Shown here one piece after another: positions 47,001-56,389 of a stretch of 64,000 nt of DNA. Position numbers and translations under genes: made by a program. A model generated the notes under the pieces. The model saw only the letters and a program-made list of their open reading frames with translations. It was not told where the DNA came from and did not search any database. Every line of letters begins with the position of its first letter. The first letter of the stretch is position 1. The stretch is from Phytomonas francai (Eukaryota > Euglenozoa > Kinetoplastea > Trypanosomatida > Trypanosomatidae). Location of the stretch: the NCBI GenBank assembly GCA_001766655.1, contig MJCC01000023.1, positions 143,140 through 207,139 on the forward strand. The letters are read 5' to 3'.

Positions 47001-47568
47001 CAAGGTGGCATGCTACAAAGGGGGGGAGGTCTACGCGACCCCGTTTTGCTCGGTCGTCGTGGAGGACTTCGGCAAGGCGCTGCACCAGCTCGGCTCCCAG
47101 CGGTACGGAAACGAGTGCATGTACAACGGGCATACCGGGCTGCCACTGGACCATCTCATTTTCTTCGGTCCAACGTATTATCAGCGCCTGAAGCACTTGT
47201 CGGAGGATAAAATTCATGCCCGTCCGCGTGGCCCTCTCCAACCTCTCGTGCGGCAACCGACTGAAGGACGCGCACACGAGGGGGGGCTTCGTTTTGGCGA
47301 AATGGAGCGTGACTGCATGCTCTCCTACGGCTCCTCACAGTGGCTTCGAGAGCGGCTCTTCCGTGTCAGTGACTACTACGCCGTGCATGTGTGCAATATG
47401 TGTGGGACGATTTGTGTGGCGGACACAAAGCTCAACAAATACCAGTGTAAAGGGTGCGACAATGACACACGAATTTCGCATGTGCTCATGCCATATGCGT
47501 GTAAGCTCCTTTTCCAGGAGCTTATGTCTATGACGATCCTTCCTCGTTTAAAGACCGGACCACTTTGA
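44002..47568 (+). CDS. RPB2: RNA polymerase II second-largest subunit RPB2
   Basis: 1188 aa, close to the 1174-1224 residues usual for RPB2. Markers in order: N-terminal DIWDLISSFFREKGLVHQQI and IDSYNDFLMRIPRMV; ECRLRDMTYDAQ and GRIPVMLKS; the lobe/fork motif GYFVINGTEKVLIAQE; VETPEGGSIGLLKNLALM (fork/rudder region); the active-site-proximal GYNQEDSIIMSRS; the hybrid-binding FCSRHGQKGTNG; and the C-terminal zinc site with C1131-x2-C1134 and C1149-x2-C1152. The ETPEGGSIGL and GYNQEDS sequences and the N-terminus fit Pol II better than Pol I or III paralogues. In kinetoplastids Pol II transcribes polycistronic units like this one and spliced-leader genes. No unusual changes seen. Confidence 0.93.
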   Translation: MDDELLLQLNEPEDYGEVANPEGGQGEEEDDGSNILDSEDIWDLISSFFREKGLVHQQIDSYNDFLMRIPRMVREIVVIPLQDEQYDPGMGIEQEPDQPRFSLEDVAIGNPSHELSHYKQSNAPPLFPNECRLRDMTYDAQAQVALSIQLYRPNEDTPHHTYLQNIELGRIPVMLKSMRCNLEGKDEDELPPLNECPHDQGGYFVINGTEKVLIAQERQAANQVYTFSRQKGLLCEVKSIVEGSLNKPRTLQMIMQYKNRGPGSGFENLVCRVAQMDETIPLFVLFRAMDMVTDKEILQTVVPDLKDTAMLELLRGSIADASSLRIFTRDEALGYIGRRLGRQDSMSNLKQEAESLLMRDLLPHMGTDPSANRNKCLFMGYMVHKLLLVALGRREDTDRDFLGHKRIDVAGALLTFQLQMYLSQVRKEMVKTLRMRSASYRNRFSFSSILHSKLITDGLRRCLATGNFGDLKSGNIRTGVSQTLNRLTYSSSLSNLRRIQNPIATSSKATRPRNLHCTQWGYICPVETPEGGSIGLLKNLALMCLVSRGTDHIDVVQTVQARVNGFHSIGLEDMADVRVARVFVNGSLIGVDRNPERLLRELRARRSNGELSNEISIVRYIRDREVRVFSDAGRCLRPLFVVERGQLKLRKTGMADLLEPSRVANQKHEISWNRVLKKGYVELIDCEEEDSLLIAMTPNDVKNNYYYSHCEMDPSMILGICASIIPYPNHNQSPRNTYQSAMGKQAMGIYASNFNMRMDTTAHVLLYPQKPLVRTKAMTYMRSNDLPAGHNAVVAIACYSGYNQEDSIIMSRSAVERGFFRSAFWRSYKAKEERQKKDALESFEVPDRSICRMKRADYSKLDADGLIKPGMPVMGGDVLVGKTIPISEADLERTMNGNNRITKRDTSITSRTTEKGVVDKVMLTLNNKDRFTKVKIRTIKIPNVGDKFCSRHGQKGTNGIQFRQEDLPFNRDGIAPDLIINPHAIPSRMTVAHLIETLAGKVACYKGGEVYATPFCSVVVEDFGKALHQLGSQRYGNECMYNGHTGLPLDHLIFFGPTYYQRLKHLSEDKIHARPRGPLQPLVRQPTEGRAHEGGLRFGEMERDCMLSYGSSQWLRERLFRVSDYYAVHVCNMCGTICVADTKLNKYQCKGCDNDTRISHVLMPYACKLLFQELMSMTILPRLKTGPL

Positions 47569-47910
47569 CCCTGAATCACCACCACCCTCCTTTTTCTCGT
47601 TTACGCGGTATTGGTGTGAGCACACCGGCAGTCGTTTAGTTTTACCTTCAAAGGCAGAGTCGAATTCTTCTCCTCCAAAGGGAACTTGATCAATTTTAAC
47701 TTTTAATTTTATACTAACAAATTTAACCGCTGGTGCGATGTGTGCAGGGTGCTGGGAAAGGTTTTTATTGTTTGTGTCGTTTTGCTTAGGCCTTTGAAAA
47801 ATTGGTATGTAGTGTTTTTTTTGGTCTGCATGTCACTTTTCCCTGCCTACCTTTTCCCTTTTCCGTATCTCTCGATTTCCAGGCATTATGGGCTCTCAAT
47901 CTAGATCGAG
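47569..47910 (+). other. Spacer downstream of RPB2
   Basis: Pyrimidine tract at about 47836-47880 ending CCAG (47878-47881), the likely acceptor for the LYR gene. No gene seen. Confidence 0.55.
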
Positions 47911-47929
47911 ATGGGCCTACCGAATTTAA
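47888..47929 (+). promoter_or_regulatory. Upstream ORF overlapping the LYR-protein start
   Basis: With splicing at the CCAG near 47880, the first ATG in the mRNA is 47888, giving a 13-codon ORF that ends TAA at 47927-47929 and overlaps the start codon at 47911 in another frame. It could throttle translation of the downstream protein. Confidence 0.35.
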
Positions 47930-48891
47930 CACTGTCACTTTATCGTAAAACCCTACGGATTATGGCTACAGTAGCGCGTCATGGCGCAGCGCAGGTAGCA
48001 GCTGCACGTTGGGCAGAATTTATTCCATCATGTGTGACTATCGACAAAGAGGATAGCCTTAGCGTGATTGCACGCAAATGCTTCACAACTTCAGAAAGTT
48101 CTCCTGCTTCAATTAGCAATGGCTTCGAATTTTTGAAAGAAGCCTCTGAGTCTGTCTTTTCAATAGAGGTGCGTGCGTTCTGGGAAAGGATTATTTATTC
48201 AGAGGACTGCAATTTAGTCTCTGGGATAGGCTTGGTAAGCGCATCCTTCGCGATAGCTGGCATCCGCCTCGTGCGAGCAGCCTCCGTTGAGACACGCGCA
48301 AAAGAGTTTTCAATATTGATTGAACAACTTGTTGATAAAATAACTACACATGTAATCCAAGAGGCAAAAACTAGGAGCAAATTTAGACGCACAAGAAGAA
48401 CATTAAGGCAGGTCCATGAAATCGTGGTGAAAGCAGCTAATATTCACCGAAGCGAGTCTGACGCAGAGAACTTCACCGCCTGTTCACTTATAAATAAGCC
48501 CAAGTGTTCTGAATACATACTAAATGTTATTCTCTTTACTGTCCTGAAAAATTTAGGATTTGTGTGCTTTCTTGTAGACAGTGGCTTGCATTTTCGCTGG
48601 GTTAGAGTAGATCTTTCTGGAAAAGGTTGTAACAGCAGTGCCCATACCAAGGCTTTATTCGTTTCGTGGTCTTATGGGGTAAAGAAACGAAAAGAGGTAG
48701 AAGCTCTGTGCAGCATTAGAAACACCCACTGGTTCAGACGTGTTCCATGGGACAGCGAAGCTAGAAGATATCTGCTATGCGAGTTATTAAGACGGCAATT
48801 GTCCTGCACCTCATGGAACTCTTCAGACCCTTCCACTGAAAAGGCCCGGCAGTCGATCTGCAAGGAGCAGATTTTGATCTTACTCATGTGA
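47911..48891 (+). CDS. LYR-motif N-terminus on a 326-aa hypothetical protein
   Basis: ATG 47911 gives MGLPNLTLSLYRKTLRIMAT, where LxLYRxxLR is the classic LYR-motif signature of mitochondrial LYRM proteins that bind acyl carrier protein and serve Fe-S and complex I/II/III assembly. The residues following this helix are, however, not a short three-helix LYRM body: the protein continues to 326 aa with a helical middle and a mixed C-terminal region containing NVILFTVLKNLGFVCFLVDS and HFRWVRVDL, loosely like a transglutaminase-type or SirB1-type core, without clear catalytic residues. LYRM proteins are normally 80-130 aa, so this is either an extended relative or a chance motif. The motif at the extreme N-terminus supports the chosen start rather than the internal Met18. 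Confidence 0.6.
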   Translation: MGLPNLTLSLYRKTLRIMATVARHGAAQVAAARWAEFIPSCVTIDKEDSLSVIARKCFTTSESSPASISNGFEFLKEASESVFSIEVRAFWERIIYSEDCNLVSGIGLVSASFAIAGIRLVRAASVETRAKEFSILIEQLVDKITTHVIQEAKTRSKFRRTRRTLRQVHEIVVKAANIHRSESDAENFTACSLINKPKCSEYILNVILFTVLKNLGFVCFLVDSGLHFRWVRVDLSGKGCNSSAHTKALFVSWSYGVKKRKEVEALCSIRNTHWFRRVPWDSEARRYLLCELLRRQLSCTSWNSSDPSTEKARQSICKEQILILLM

Positions 48892-49184
48892 AGGCATGAA
48901 GTGACCAAAAAGCGGCAACCTACTTCATAAATAGAAATTACTATTGAAGAGTAGTTTCTCTCTCTGTCTTTCCTTACCAGAATGAAATTTTGCTACCACT
49001 TCATCAGATGCAACGCTACGATTTAATAAAATGCAGCCTGGGTAAACATATTTTTCACGACCCCAAGAAACTACATTGTTACAGGAGTATTTTTTTCCCC
49101 CCTTAAATTCAAACTACCATATCTAAGGACACATAAATTAGCTTATATACATTAATTAATTGTCTCCGCTTCGTTGCGTACACC
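48892..49184 (+). other. Spacer upstream of UBP6
   Basis: T/C tracts at 48957-48976 and 49087-49106, AT-rich remainder. No gene seen. Confidence 0.5.
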
Positions 49185-50552
49185 ATGGTGGAAATTAAAG
49201 TGAAGTGGGGTAGAAATACGTATGATCTCTCCGTGGACGAGTCCGGCACAGTTTCGAAACTAAAGGAACAGCTTTACACCCTTACTTGCGTTCCAGTGGA
49301 AAAGCAAAAAGTTATGGGCTTCAAATCTGCGGCACCGGACAATGGGGCTATTCTCTCAGACCTGGGGGTGACCGCGGGAAAGACGCTGATGCTGATTGGC
49401 TCGGCGGAAGGCACGGCTGTCCCTAAAAGTGAGGCAGCAGCGGTAGACGACGCCTCTGGGGGGCACGGCGCGACGTCAGCCACGTCAAACGGTCTGCAAA
49501 ATATTGCCAACACCTGCTACTTGAATGCGGCTATTCAGATGCTGCGTTCCATCCCGGAGATTAAGCGATGTCTTTCCCAGTACTCTGGTAGCAACCCACT
49601 CCTAAAGGAACTGGGCAGGTTGCTGACTGTGATGGAGGGAACTAAAGAGGCGGTGGCCCCCATCGGACTTTGGAGCGCACTCATACAACTTAACCCTGTC
49701 TTTGGCGAGCGCGGTGAGGATGGGATGTTTATGCAGCAGGACTCACAGGAGGTGATAAGCTTTCTTTTGCAGCAGATCGATGCTGCACTGCCGTCATCAT
49801 ACGAGAATCTCTATAGAGGGAAGGTGCAGCAAAAGATCGTCTGCACTGAGGACCCGGATGATGCTGGAAAAGTAAGCGACGCCCCCTTCACCATGCTAAC
49901 CTGCAATATTTCCGGTGAAGTACAAATGCTTGAAGCAGGCCTAGAGCAGGCGTTTAATGAGCAACTGCGTGCTAGGAACGAGAGACTCCAGCGGGAGGCG
50001 TCTTACTCCCAAACGAGTCGAATCAGCAAGCTACCAGAGTATGTGATGGTGCATATGGTGCGCTTTTCTTGGAGAAATGATGTTCAGAAAAAAGCCAAGA
50101 TACTCAAACCCATCACGTTTCCTCTCACACTTGATCTGTTTACTCTTCTTACGGAAGGCCTGAAAGAGGAGCAAAAGGCGTGCCGTGAGGGGATACTAAA
50201 GCGCCGTGACGAGGAGTTGGAAAGCCGGAAGCGAAGCCGCAGCAGCTTGAACTCAACAAGAAACGATGCGGAAAGTGTCGTGGATACTGCCCCGCAGATT
50301 TTGTGTAACGGAAGTGGCTTCTACGAACTATGTGGCGTCATCTCCCATAAAGGGCGTAGTGCGGAGTCTGGACACTATATCTACTGGGGGAAGAAAGCAG
50401 GCCAATGGCTTGTGTTTGACGACAATCACGTTGCTTCTGTATCTGAAGACGATGTGAAGCGACTTCGCGGGGTTGGTGAGGCTCATATCGCCTATGTACT
50501 GCTATATCGCAGCCGGGATCCTGTTTCGCAACGTCCTGTTATTCCTCTCTAG
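49185..50552 (+). CDS. UBP6: Proteasome-associated ubiquitin hydrolase UBP6/USP14
   Basis: 455 aa. An N-terminal ubiquitin-like domain, residues 1-75 (VEIKVKWGRNTYDLSVDESG, LKEQLYTLTCVPVEKQKVMG, DLGVTAGKTLMLIGSAE), is followed by a linker and a C19 peptidase domain: catalytic Cys box GLQNIANTCYLNAAIQML with C111; QQDSQEVISFLLQQI; and the His box SGHYIYWGKKAGQWLVFDDN with H397 and the DDNHV Asp/Asn. The UBL-USP order and length match Ubp6/USP14, which binds the Rpn1 subunit of the 26S proteasome and trims ubiquitin from substrates. All catalytic residues are present. A charged insertion rich in Arg, Ser and Glu lies at about residues 335-360, before the His box. Confidence 0.95.
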   Translation: MVEIKVKWGRNTYDLSVDESGTVSKLKEQLYTLTCVPVEKQKVMGFKSAAPDNGAILSDLGVTAGKTLMLIGSAEGTAVPKSEAAAVDDASGGHGATSATSNGLQNIANTCYLNAAIQMLRSIPEIKRCLSQYSGSNPLLKELGRLLTVMEGTKEAVAPIGLWSALIQLNPVFGERGEDGMFMQQDSQEVISFLLQQIDAALPSSYENLYRGKVQQKIVCTEDPDDAGKVSDAPFTMLTCNISGEVQMLEAGLEQAFNEQLRARNERLQREASYSQTSRISKLPEYVMVHMVRFSWRNDVQKKAKILKPITFPLTLDLFTLLTEGLKEEQKACREGILKRRDEELESRKRSRSSLNSTRNDAESVVDTAPQILCNGSGFYELCGVISHKGRSAESGHYIYWGKKAGQWLVFDDNHVASVSEDDVKRLRGVGEAHIAYVLLYRSRDPVSQRPVIPL

Positions 50553-52049
50553 AAGTAAATTTCTGCGAGTCTAGCTAATTCAATTTTCTTCTGTAATTCC
50601 AGAGGACCGTAGTGAGTAATGTGTGTGCTGTGTGTTAGCTTCTTACGCTCGAGGAAGAAAATGAATGGGGACACCGGTCTATTTTAAAACAAACGGCAAC
50701 GAAATTAGCGGGAATCACAAATTAGTTTATTAGCGCGGCACGAATATTAGCCTTGGGTAGGCTTAGCGTTCTGACATGTTTTAACGTCGAATTCTGTTCT
50801 GTAATAGGTAGTTTTATGGGAGAGACACTCGAGAGGCATGCTAGTGTGATTCGAAGGAGGAGATGTGCGTAAGATTCTAAGCGGAAATAGGACCTGACAG
50901 CTTGCATTACCTGTAACAATGTCAGCTTCCCTTTAGCTCTGGACTCTTTTTCAGAAATGATGTTTGCGAGAACACCTGCAATCCAGAGGAAATCGCCGAG
51001 CTTCTCTTTTTCACTGCACACCGTAGCTGCGTCCTTGTTATGAAGGTTTTATGTGTGTTTACCACACTTTCTCAAAGGTAAACATCTCGCATTGCATGCC
51101 AAAGTGTACCAGCTGAAGCAGCAACACTCACTCCCATGACATGACGGTTTCTCCTCGTGGTAGTAGGATTTTACTAACAAGTTAATCTAATGTTTGGAAT
51201 GAGAGTAATAATAGCATACCGTATTAGTGCGACTATTTAGAATTCAGGAATTCCTGATATAATCAAAAAGCAGCAACTTTTTTGTTGTGCTTTCTTTTTA
51301 TGCATCCTTGTATAGGGACATCGCATTTCTTAGGGTTTGTTGACTACAGTAAGTTGCGATATTCGAGTTCTGAGGGGTACACACGCCGGGATTTTTTTTT
51401 GCCCCCTTTGAACCATTTACTGTGGCGATGCGCATCTCGCGTAGAGAGGTTGCCTCGTGCCTGTCGGATTAGCCATGGCATTATTCTATTGCGAAAAGTG
51501 CTCCAAGTTTCCTATTTCGTTTCTCGTTCGAACATTAGAGGACCTCCCCAAGAAAGAGACACATTTACACGATTCTCAAGAGTGTATTGGAGACGGTGGA
51601 CCAGTAATATGGTTACTCTCTTAAGAACTAAGGGGTTGAAAATCTGATTGACATCGGAGGGTCACCACAGAGAAAAGGTAAATAGAGAGGTCCGAGCTAT
51701 TGGTAGTATGAAGCATACCGCACCCATTTTACAAAAAATTATTAGATCAGGAAGTGATGTGTGGGATTTACTAACCACTTTGGTATATTTTATTTTACTT
51801 CTGAAAACCTTTTTTTTTTTTAGTTTTAGGGGGCTTGAATACCTTTAAACATGCATTTCCATGTTCGTATTTTCTACCTGAAATGCACCGTCTGCAGAAA
51901 TTAGGCTGATGTCGTAGCTCAATATGTGAGTAAAAAGATCCTAATTCTGACTTCTTATTAGCTTATTGTTATCTTATTAAAAAAAAAATGATACATAAAA
52001 AGTGAAATAAAAAAAGAACCTAATTATTACAATTATTTTTTGTACATAA
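50553..52049 (+). other. 1.5-kb spacer with weak ORFs on both strands
   Basis: The longest gene-free stretch after RPB2. The + strand has an open frame at 51282-51647 (first ATG 51300) and a following frame at 51648-51848. They contain little beyond a hydrophobic tail, have no family resemblance and are AT-rich. The - strand has the frame described separately. Could be long UTRs or remnants of lost genes. T-tract at 51809-51822. Confidence 0.5.
50722..51048 (-). other. Antisense ORF without ATG, possible gene remnant
   Basis: Open - strand frame of 108 codons bounded by TAA at both ends, with protein-like helical content (KLGDFLWIAGVLANIISEKE, LLQVMQAVRSYFRLESYAHL) but no ATG near its beginning. 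Every good gene in the window is on the + strand, so this would have to be a relic or chance. Listed for completeness. Confidence 0.2.
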
Positions 52050-54440
52050 ATGAATTGCCTGCTCACGTTATTGTTGACTCTAGCGCTGTTGGTATCGTCC
52101 CCTGTCCATGTAGTTTCTCATGTGGTACCGCCCCCCAACAAAACACATTTTTGCAACTACGGGATTAACCTTGAATGGACGTCACGGGTGAGCGGCAGCA
52201 TAATTGCGACTCCCCGTGTCGTTGATTTAATGCACGAGGGGAGCAAGGAGATTCTCATTCCTACCTTTTTTCGGCATTTTGAAGCTCTTGATGGCTTGAG
52301 CGGTCGGAGTGTCCCCGGATTTCCATTTGTTCACTCAAAGTTCAAGACATATGCATCACCGCTTCCGGTTGATATGGATGGTGATGGACGCACGGAATGG
52401 CTAGTTGCCATGTATACGGGTGAACTCATGGTATTTACACAGGAAGGAAAGTCCCTTGGAACAGTGCGCGTTCCACCACTGGTAGTTAAGAGGAATTGGA
52501 TGGAGCTTACAAATGCAACTCTTGACGAAATGATAGGGAGGCAGCCCCCCCAGCTTGAAGCAAAAGGCCGAAGGCTATTTGAGGAGATAAAAAAGGCTAG
52601 ACGAATTGTTGATTTGTCTGTGCTTAGATCACCTTCGGCCGAGGATTTTGCGAATTCTACAACAGATCCAGTGAAAAACCCACGAGCACCTGTTTTCGAT
52701 AGCGAGCATCGATATCAGTCGAATTCCACCAAATCTAAAGAGAGCGTTGTACATGATGTTAATCCTAAATACCGTCGGGATGTAGAGGCGATCAATGGCA
52801 ATACGCACGTGGACAACGCGAAGACGTTAGATTTTCAGGATGACGATGAGGAGGAGATGAAGATAGGTCCCAATGGTGGCCTCAGCCCTGAGGCCAAAGC
52901 CTCAATGAACCTTCTTTTTCACCCAGAGTGGTATCAAACAAAGGTTGTATACGATGAGGAAGAGGACGCCTTCTCTGCGAACCACCTTCTAGGGAAGATT
53001 TCTGTCTCCGTTGGAGAAGATGAAATCGCGGTCGACGCGCATATATTGTCCACTCCCGTGATCACTGATGTCGACAAAAATGGTGACTTGGATGTCATTG
53101 TACACGTCAGCTACTTTTTTGACGAATCCTTCTACGAGGGGGAGAAGCGGAATTTACTTCCAACGAATATCGATCCAGACGACTACGCCGCCACTGCCGT
53201 GCTTTGCATCAATTTGGTAACGGGAGAGCTCAAATGGCTTTACCCACTTGAGTTGACAAGCAACAAGCATACAAACCCTGCGTATGCCTTCAGTTCTCCT
53301 CTCATTATCAACGCTGATGAGGATTCAGGTCTGGAGATATTCATCACGTCATCGACCGGACGCATCATTAGACTATCGGCAGAGGGCAAGCCCCTTGCCG
53401 GCAACTGGCCCGCCATCCGATTCGGATCTCTCAGCGCCTCACCCGTGGCAGAAGATGTTCAAGGGAAGGGTGAGCTCGGCATTTGTACGGGCGATATCGA
53501 GGGAAACGTTGCGTGTTTTACTCCTGATGGGAGCGTTATTTGGCGTCGGAACGTTATTGGGGGCGTCGCCGACCGCCTAAGCTTTGGAGATATTGACGGA
53601 GACGGATTCATTGACGTAGTTTTCGGTACGACAGCTGGCCTTATTTATGCTCTTGATGGCCGAGATGGACATGTCTTGAATCATTTCCCTATCATCACAG
53701 AGGGACCCATTATTTCCCCTGTTCTGCTGATGAACGTCAAGAAAAGTGCTACGCGAGGTGGGCTCCATGTTATCGTGCCCTCTCATGATGGTAATCTCTA
53801 CGTTGTAGACGCTGTTGGCGGATGCATCGAGAGTTTTGACTTGGACGAGAAATCTTCCACGATGGTGTTAGCTGATGATGTGACTGGAAACGGTCACATG
53901 GATCTTGTAGTGACCACCATAGGGGGTGGTGTCTATGTTTTTGAAACAGAGAGCCCGTTTAACCCTTCGAAGGTCTGGGCCAGCGAAACAAAGGGTATTA
54001 ACGGTTATACAGCCAGCGAGAACTACGTGAGTATTTCCATTGATCCAGACTATCGCGTTCCAAGAGACATTCGCGGTGACCGCTTCAAACTCAAGTTTAC
54101 CATTAAGGATCCCCGCACTGTTGTAGAAAACAGACAATACAACGTGTCAGTGTATGTTGGGTCTCGTGTTCGACTATACCAAGGTACTTTTCACAAGCCC
54201 AATACGTATACGATTGAAGTATATACACCTTTAGAGCGGATGTACTCTAGTTTGACTCTAATTCTTAGCCTTCCCAATGGTCAAGTTCTTATGGATACAA
54301 TTTCGTTGAGCTTTAACATTAACTTTTTAGAAACTATAAAGTACACACTAGTAATTCCTTTTGTTTTGACCGCTGTGGCCCTCATGTTCGTACGCAAGCA
54401 GCATGCTGTGGAGTCCACCAGAGGGGATATATTTGTTTAA
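52050..54440 (+). CDS. DEX1-like FG-GAP (integrin-alpha-type) membrane protein
   Basis: 796 aa. Signal peptide at residues 1-24 (MNCLLTLLLTLALLVSSPVH), then FG-GAP/VCBS-type repeats: ATPRVVDLMHEGSKEILIP, PVDMDGDGRTEWLV, TPVITDVDKNGDLDVIVH, INADEDSGLEIFITS, SFGDIDGDGFIDVVFG and ADDVTGNGHMDLVV. Several carry calcium-binding DxDxDG loops. A disordered acidic linker interrupts the propeller at about residues 190-290. A beta domain follows, and a C-terminal transmembrane helix (TLVIPFVLTAVALMFV, about 765-780) leaves a short cytoplasmic tail. This is the architecture of plant DEX1 (defective in exine formation 1) and of trypanosomatid FG-GAP proteins, type I membrane proteins of the secretory pathway with a lumenal or extracellular calcium-dependent propeller. 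Function in kinetoplastids is unknown to me. Confidence 0.88.
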   Translation: MNCLLTLLLTLALLVSSPVHVVSHVVPPPNKTHFCNYGINLEWTSRVSGSIIATPRVVDLMHEGSKEILIPTFFRHFEALDGLSGRSVPGFPFVHSKFKTYASPLPVDMDGDGRTEWLVAMYTGELMVFTQEGKSLGTVRVPPLVVKRNWMELTNATLDEMIGRQPPQLEAKGRRLFEEIKKARRIVDLSVLRSPSAEDFANSTTDPVKNPRAPVFDSEHRYQSNSTKSKESVVHDVNPKYRRDVEAINGNTHVDNAKTLDFQDDDEEEMKIGPNGGLSPEAKASMNLLFHPEWYQTKVVYDEEEDAFSANHLLGKISVSVGEDEIAVDAHILSTPVITDVDKNGDLDVIVHVSYFFDESFYEGEKRNLLPTNIDPDDYAATAVLCINLVTGELKWLYPLELTSNKHTNPAYAFSSPLIINADEDSGLEIFITSSTGRIIRLSAEGKPLAGNWPAIRFGSLSASPVAEDVQGKGELGICTGDIEGNVACFTPDGSVIWRRNVIGGVADRLSFGDIDGDGFIDVVFGTTAGLIYALDGRDGHVLNHFPIITEGPIISPVLLMNVKKSATRGGLHVIVPSHDGNLYVVDAVGGCIESFDLDEKSSTMVLADDVTGNGHMDLVVTTIGGGVYVFETESPFNPSKVWASETKGINGYTASENYVSISIDPDYRVPRDIRGDRFKLKFTIKDPRTVVENRQYNVSVYVGSRVRLYQGTFHKPNTYTIEVYTPLERMYSSLTLILSLPNGQVLMDTISLSFNINFLETIKYTLVIPFVLTAVALMFVRKQHAVESTRGDIFV

Positions 54441-55045
54441 TAAAGGGATCCACACACAATGATTGCACGAAGGGGTGGAGTGGGATGGGGTTAGGGCGAG
54501 AGAGGGGTGACTGGCAACACCCGCATTGAAGCAGGAAAGCAGCCAATGGGCCAATACACTACACCGAGTAATCTTGCTTTACAGTTAAATTACTGATCTT
54601 TTGATGATGCTAGGTTTCATAGTTTTCCGACTGAAAACCACTGTTTGTGGTCGATTAGCGTTTACTAGCGGAACACTAAGTCTTACTCACTTTATAATTC
54701 TTGTGTTTGGAAGGCCAGGTGTCTAATATCGGTCTTTGTTTCTTTATGCGCCTCATGAGGGATGTACGATATCGTTGGCGCACAGGTCTGCGCTTGTATA
54801 TTTCATTGTTTGGTTTTTGCCAAGGTTGGGCTAGTTATAAGGCATGTTGATATCATTGAAATGTTGTGCTATTTGAATGGCCTTTAGGACCTTTTTTTTT
54901 TTTGTAGCATGTGATAGACGCAGATAATTTGATCTGAAAGCTGGCATTTTTCCCCCCCAGCCCCACCCCTATTATAGCTTTTCATTTGCTCGGTAGACTC
55001 TAAACAAAGGTCAGTTATAGTTTCCATCTCACCCTAGCACTGCAA
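54441..55045 (+). other. Intergenic spacer
   Basis: Contains a T-run at 54892-54904 and a C-rich pyrimidine tract at 54947-54968 upstream of KAE1. No gene or structured RNA recognised. Confidence 0.55.
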
Positions 55046-56143
55046 ATGAACAACCCTCTGGCCCTTGGCATTGAGGGAAGTGCGAACAAAGTGGGCGTGG
55101 GTGTTGTGGATGCCTATGGACAGGTTCTTTCGAATATTCGCGAGACTTATATAACCCCTTCCGGAACCGGCTTCCTTCCACGGGAAACAGCTGCCCACCA
55201 CTCCAGTTGCATTCTTAGGCTTGTACAACGCGCGTTGGAGGAGGCCCACCTGCAGCCGCACGATATCAGTGTAATCTGCTACACCAAAGGGCCTGGGATG
55301 GGCGCCCCGCTCTCCGTGTGCTGCACCGTTGCCAAGGCACTTTCCCTTTTGTGGGGATGCCCGTTGATTGGGGTTAATCACTGCATAGGCCATATTGAAA
55401 TGGGGCGTGTCGTCACGGGGAGTGTGAACCCGGTTATTCTCTATGTCAGTGGTGGAAACACTCAAGTCATCGCCTACGCCGACCATTACTACCGCATTTT
55501 TGGCGAGACAATTGATATCGCCGTGGGGAATTGTTTAGATCGCGTGGCACGGCTGTTGCAGCTTTCCAACGACCCTGCGCCTGGCTTCAATATTGAGCAA
55601 AAGGCGAAGAAGGGAAATATTTTTATTGAACTGCCTTACGTTGTGAAGGGTATGGACATGTCCTTTAGTGGAATTCTTTCCTACGTGGAGCTTCTTTTGC
55701 ACCATCCTCAATTTACTGAGAAGCACCTCGCGGAGGCTTCAATGTCATCTGCGCGAAAGCGTGGTCGGCACATCCCGTCAATTCAGTTAGAAACAACTGA
55801 AATGTTCAATTCCGAGGACATTTGCTTTTCTTTACAAGAGACCATTTTCGCAATGTTGGTTGAGGTAACCGAGCGGGCCATGTCACAAGTCCAGTCATCC
55901 GATGTACTGGTCGTCGGCGGTGTTGGCTGCAATGTGCGTTTGCAGGAAATGATGCGGCAAATGGCTCAGGAACGTAATGGCCGCTGCTTTGACATGGACC
56001 AGCGTTATTGCATTGACAATGGGTGCATGATTGCCTACGCTGGGCTTTTGGAGTACAGCACCGGCGTTCGCACGGCTATTCCTGATGCCACGATTACACA
56101 AAGATTTCGAACAGATGCAGTGTATGTTGGATGGCGTGATTAG
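55046..56143 (+). CDS. KAE1: KEOPS subunit KAE1/OSGEP, tRNA t6A synthesis
   Basis: 365 aa. Family markers: [18 protein letters not shown] at the start, [47 protein letters not shown] with the metal-binding His pair H112 and H116, [58 protein letters not shown] and [14 protein letters not shown] with the C-terminal Asp. Archaeal/eukaryotic Kae1 (rather than bacterial or mitochondrial TsaD/Qri7) is indicated by [20 protein letters not shown] and the absence of a targeting extension. It transfers threonylcarbamoyl to A37 of ANN-decoding tRNAs in the KEOPS complex with Bud32, Cgi121 and Pcc1. A short low-complexity insertion (residues about 230-250) is unusual but does not touch the active site. 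Confidence 0.96.
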   Translation: MNNPLALGIEGSANKVGVGVVDAYGQVLSNIRETYITPSGTGFLPRETAAHHSSCILRLVQRALEEAHLQPHDISVICYTKGPGMGAPLSVCCTVAKALSLLWGCPLIGVNHCIGHIEMGRVVTGSVNPVILYVSGGNTQVIAYADHYYRIFGETIDIAVGNCLDRVARLLQLSNDPAPGFNIEQKAKKGNIFIELPYVVKGMDMSFSGILSYVELLLHHPQFTEKHLAEASMSSARKRGRHIPSIQLETTEMFNSEDICFSLQETIFAMLVEVTERAMSQVQSSDVLVVGGVGCNVRLQEMMRQMAQERNGRCFDMDQRYCIDNGCMIAYAGLLEYSTGVRTAIPDATITQRFRTDAVYVGWRD

Positions 56144-56389
56144 GGGAACGCTAAAATGATAGAACTAGTGCTGATCACATGCTAAATTTATGGGTGTTTA
56201 TTCTTGTGCACATCTCTGTCTGAGTATGTATGGGGTGTTCATGAAGCAAGTTATGGAGTATTTCTTTGTCTTTCATCCAATGACTTCTTTTAAAGCACTT
56301 TTTGATATCTTCTTGTTCAACCAAGTTTGTTATTTTTGATCGGCATTATTACGTTTTGTCCTTTTTAAAGGTACTAGTTAGTCTTATCT
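56144..56389 (+). other. Short spacer
   Basis: AT-rich, no coding or RNA signal; T-rich stretch at 56286-56296 and an AAAG at 56367-56370 before the next start. Confidence 0.4.
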
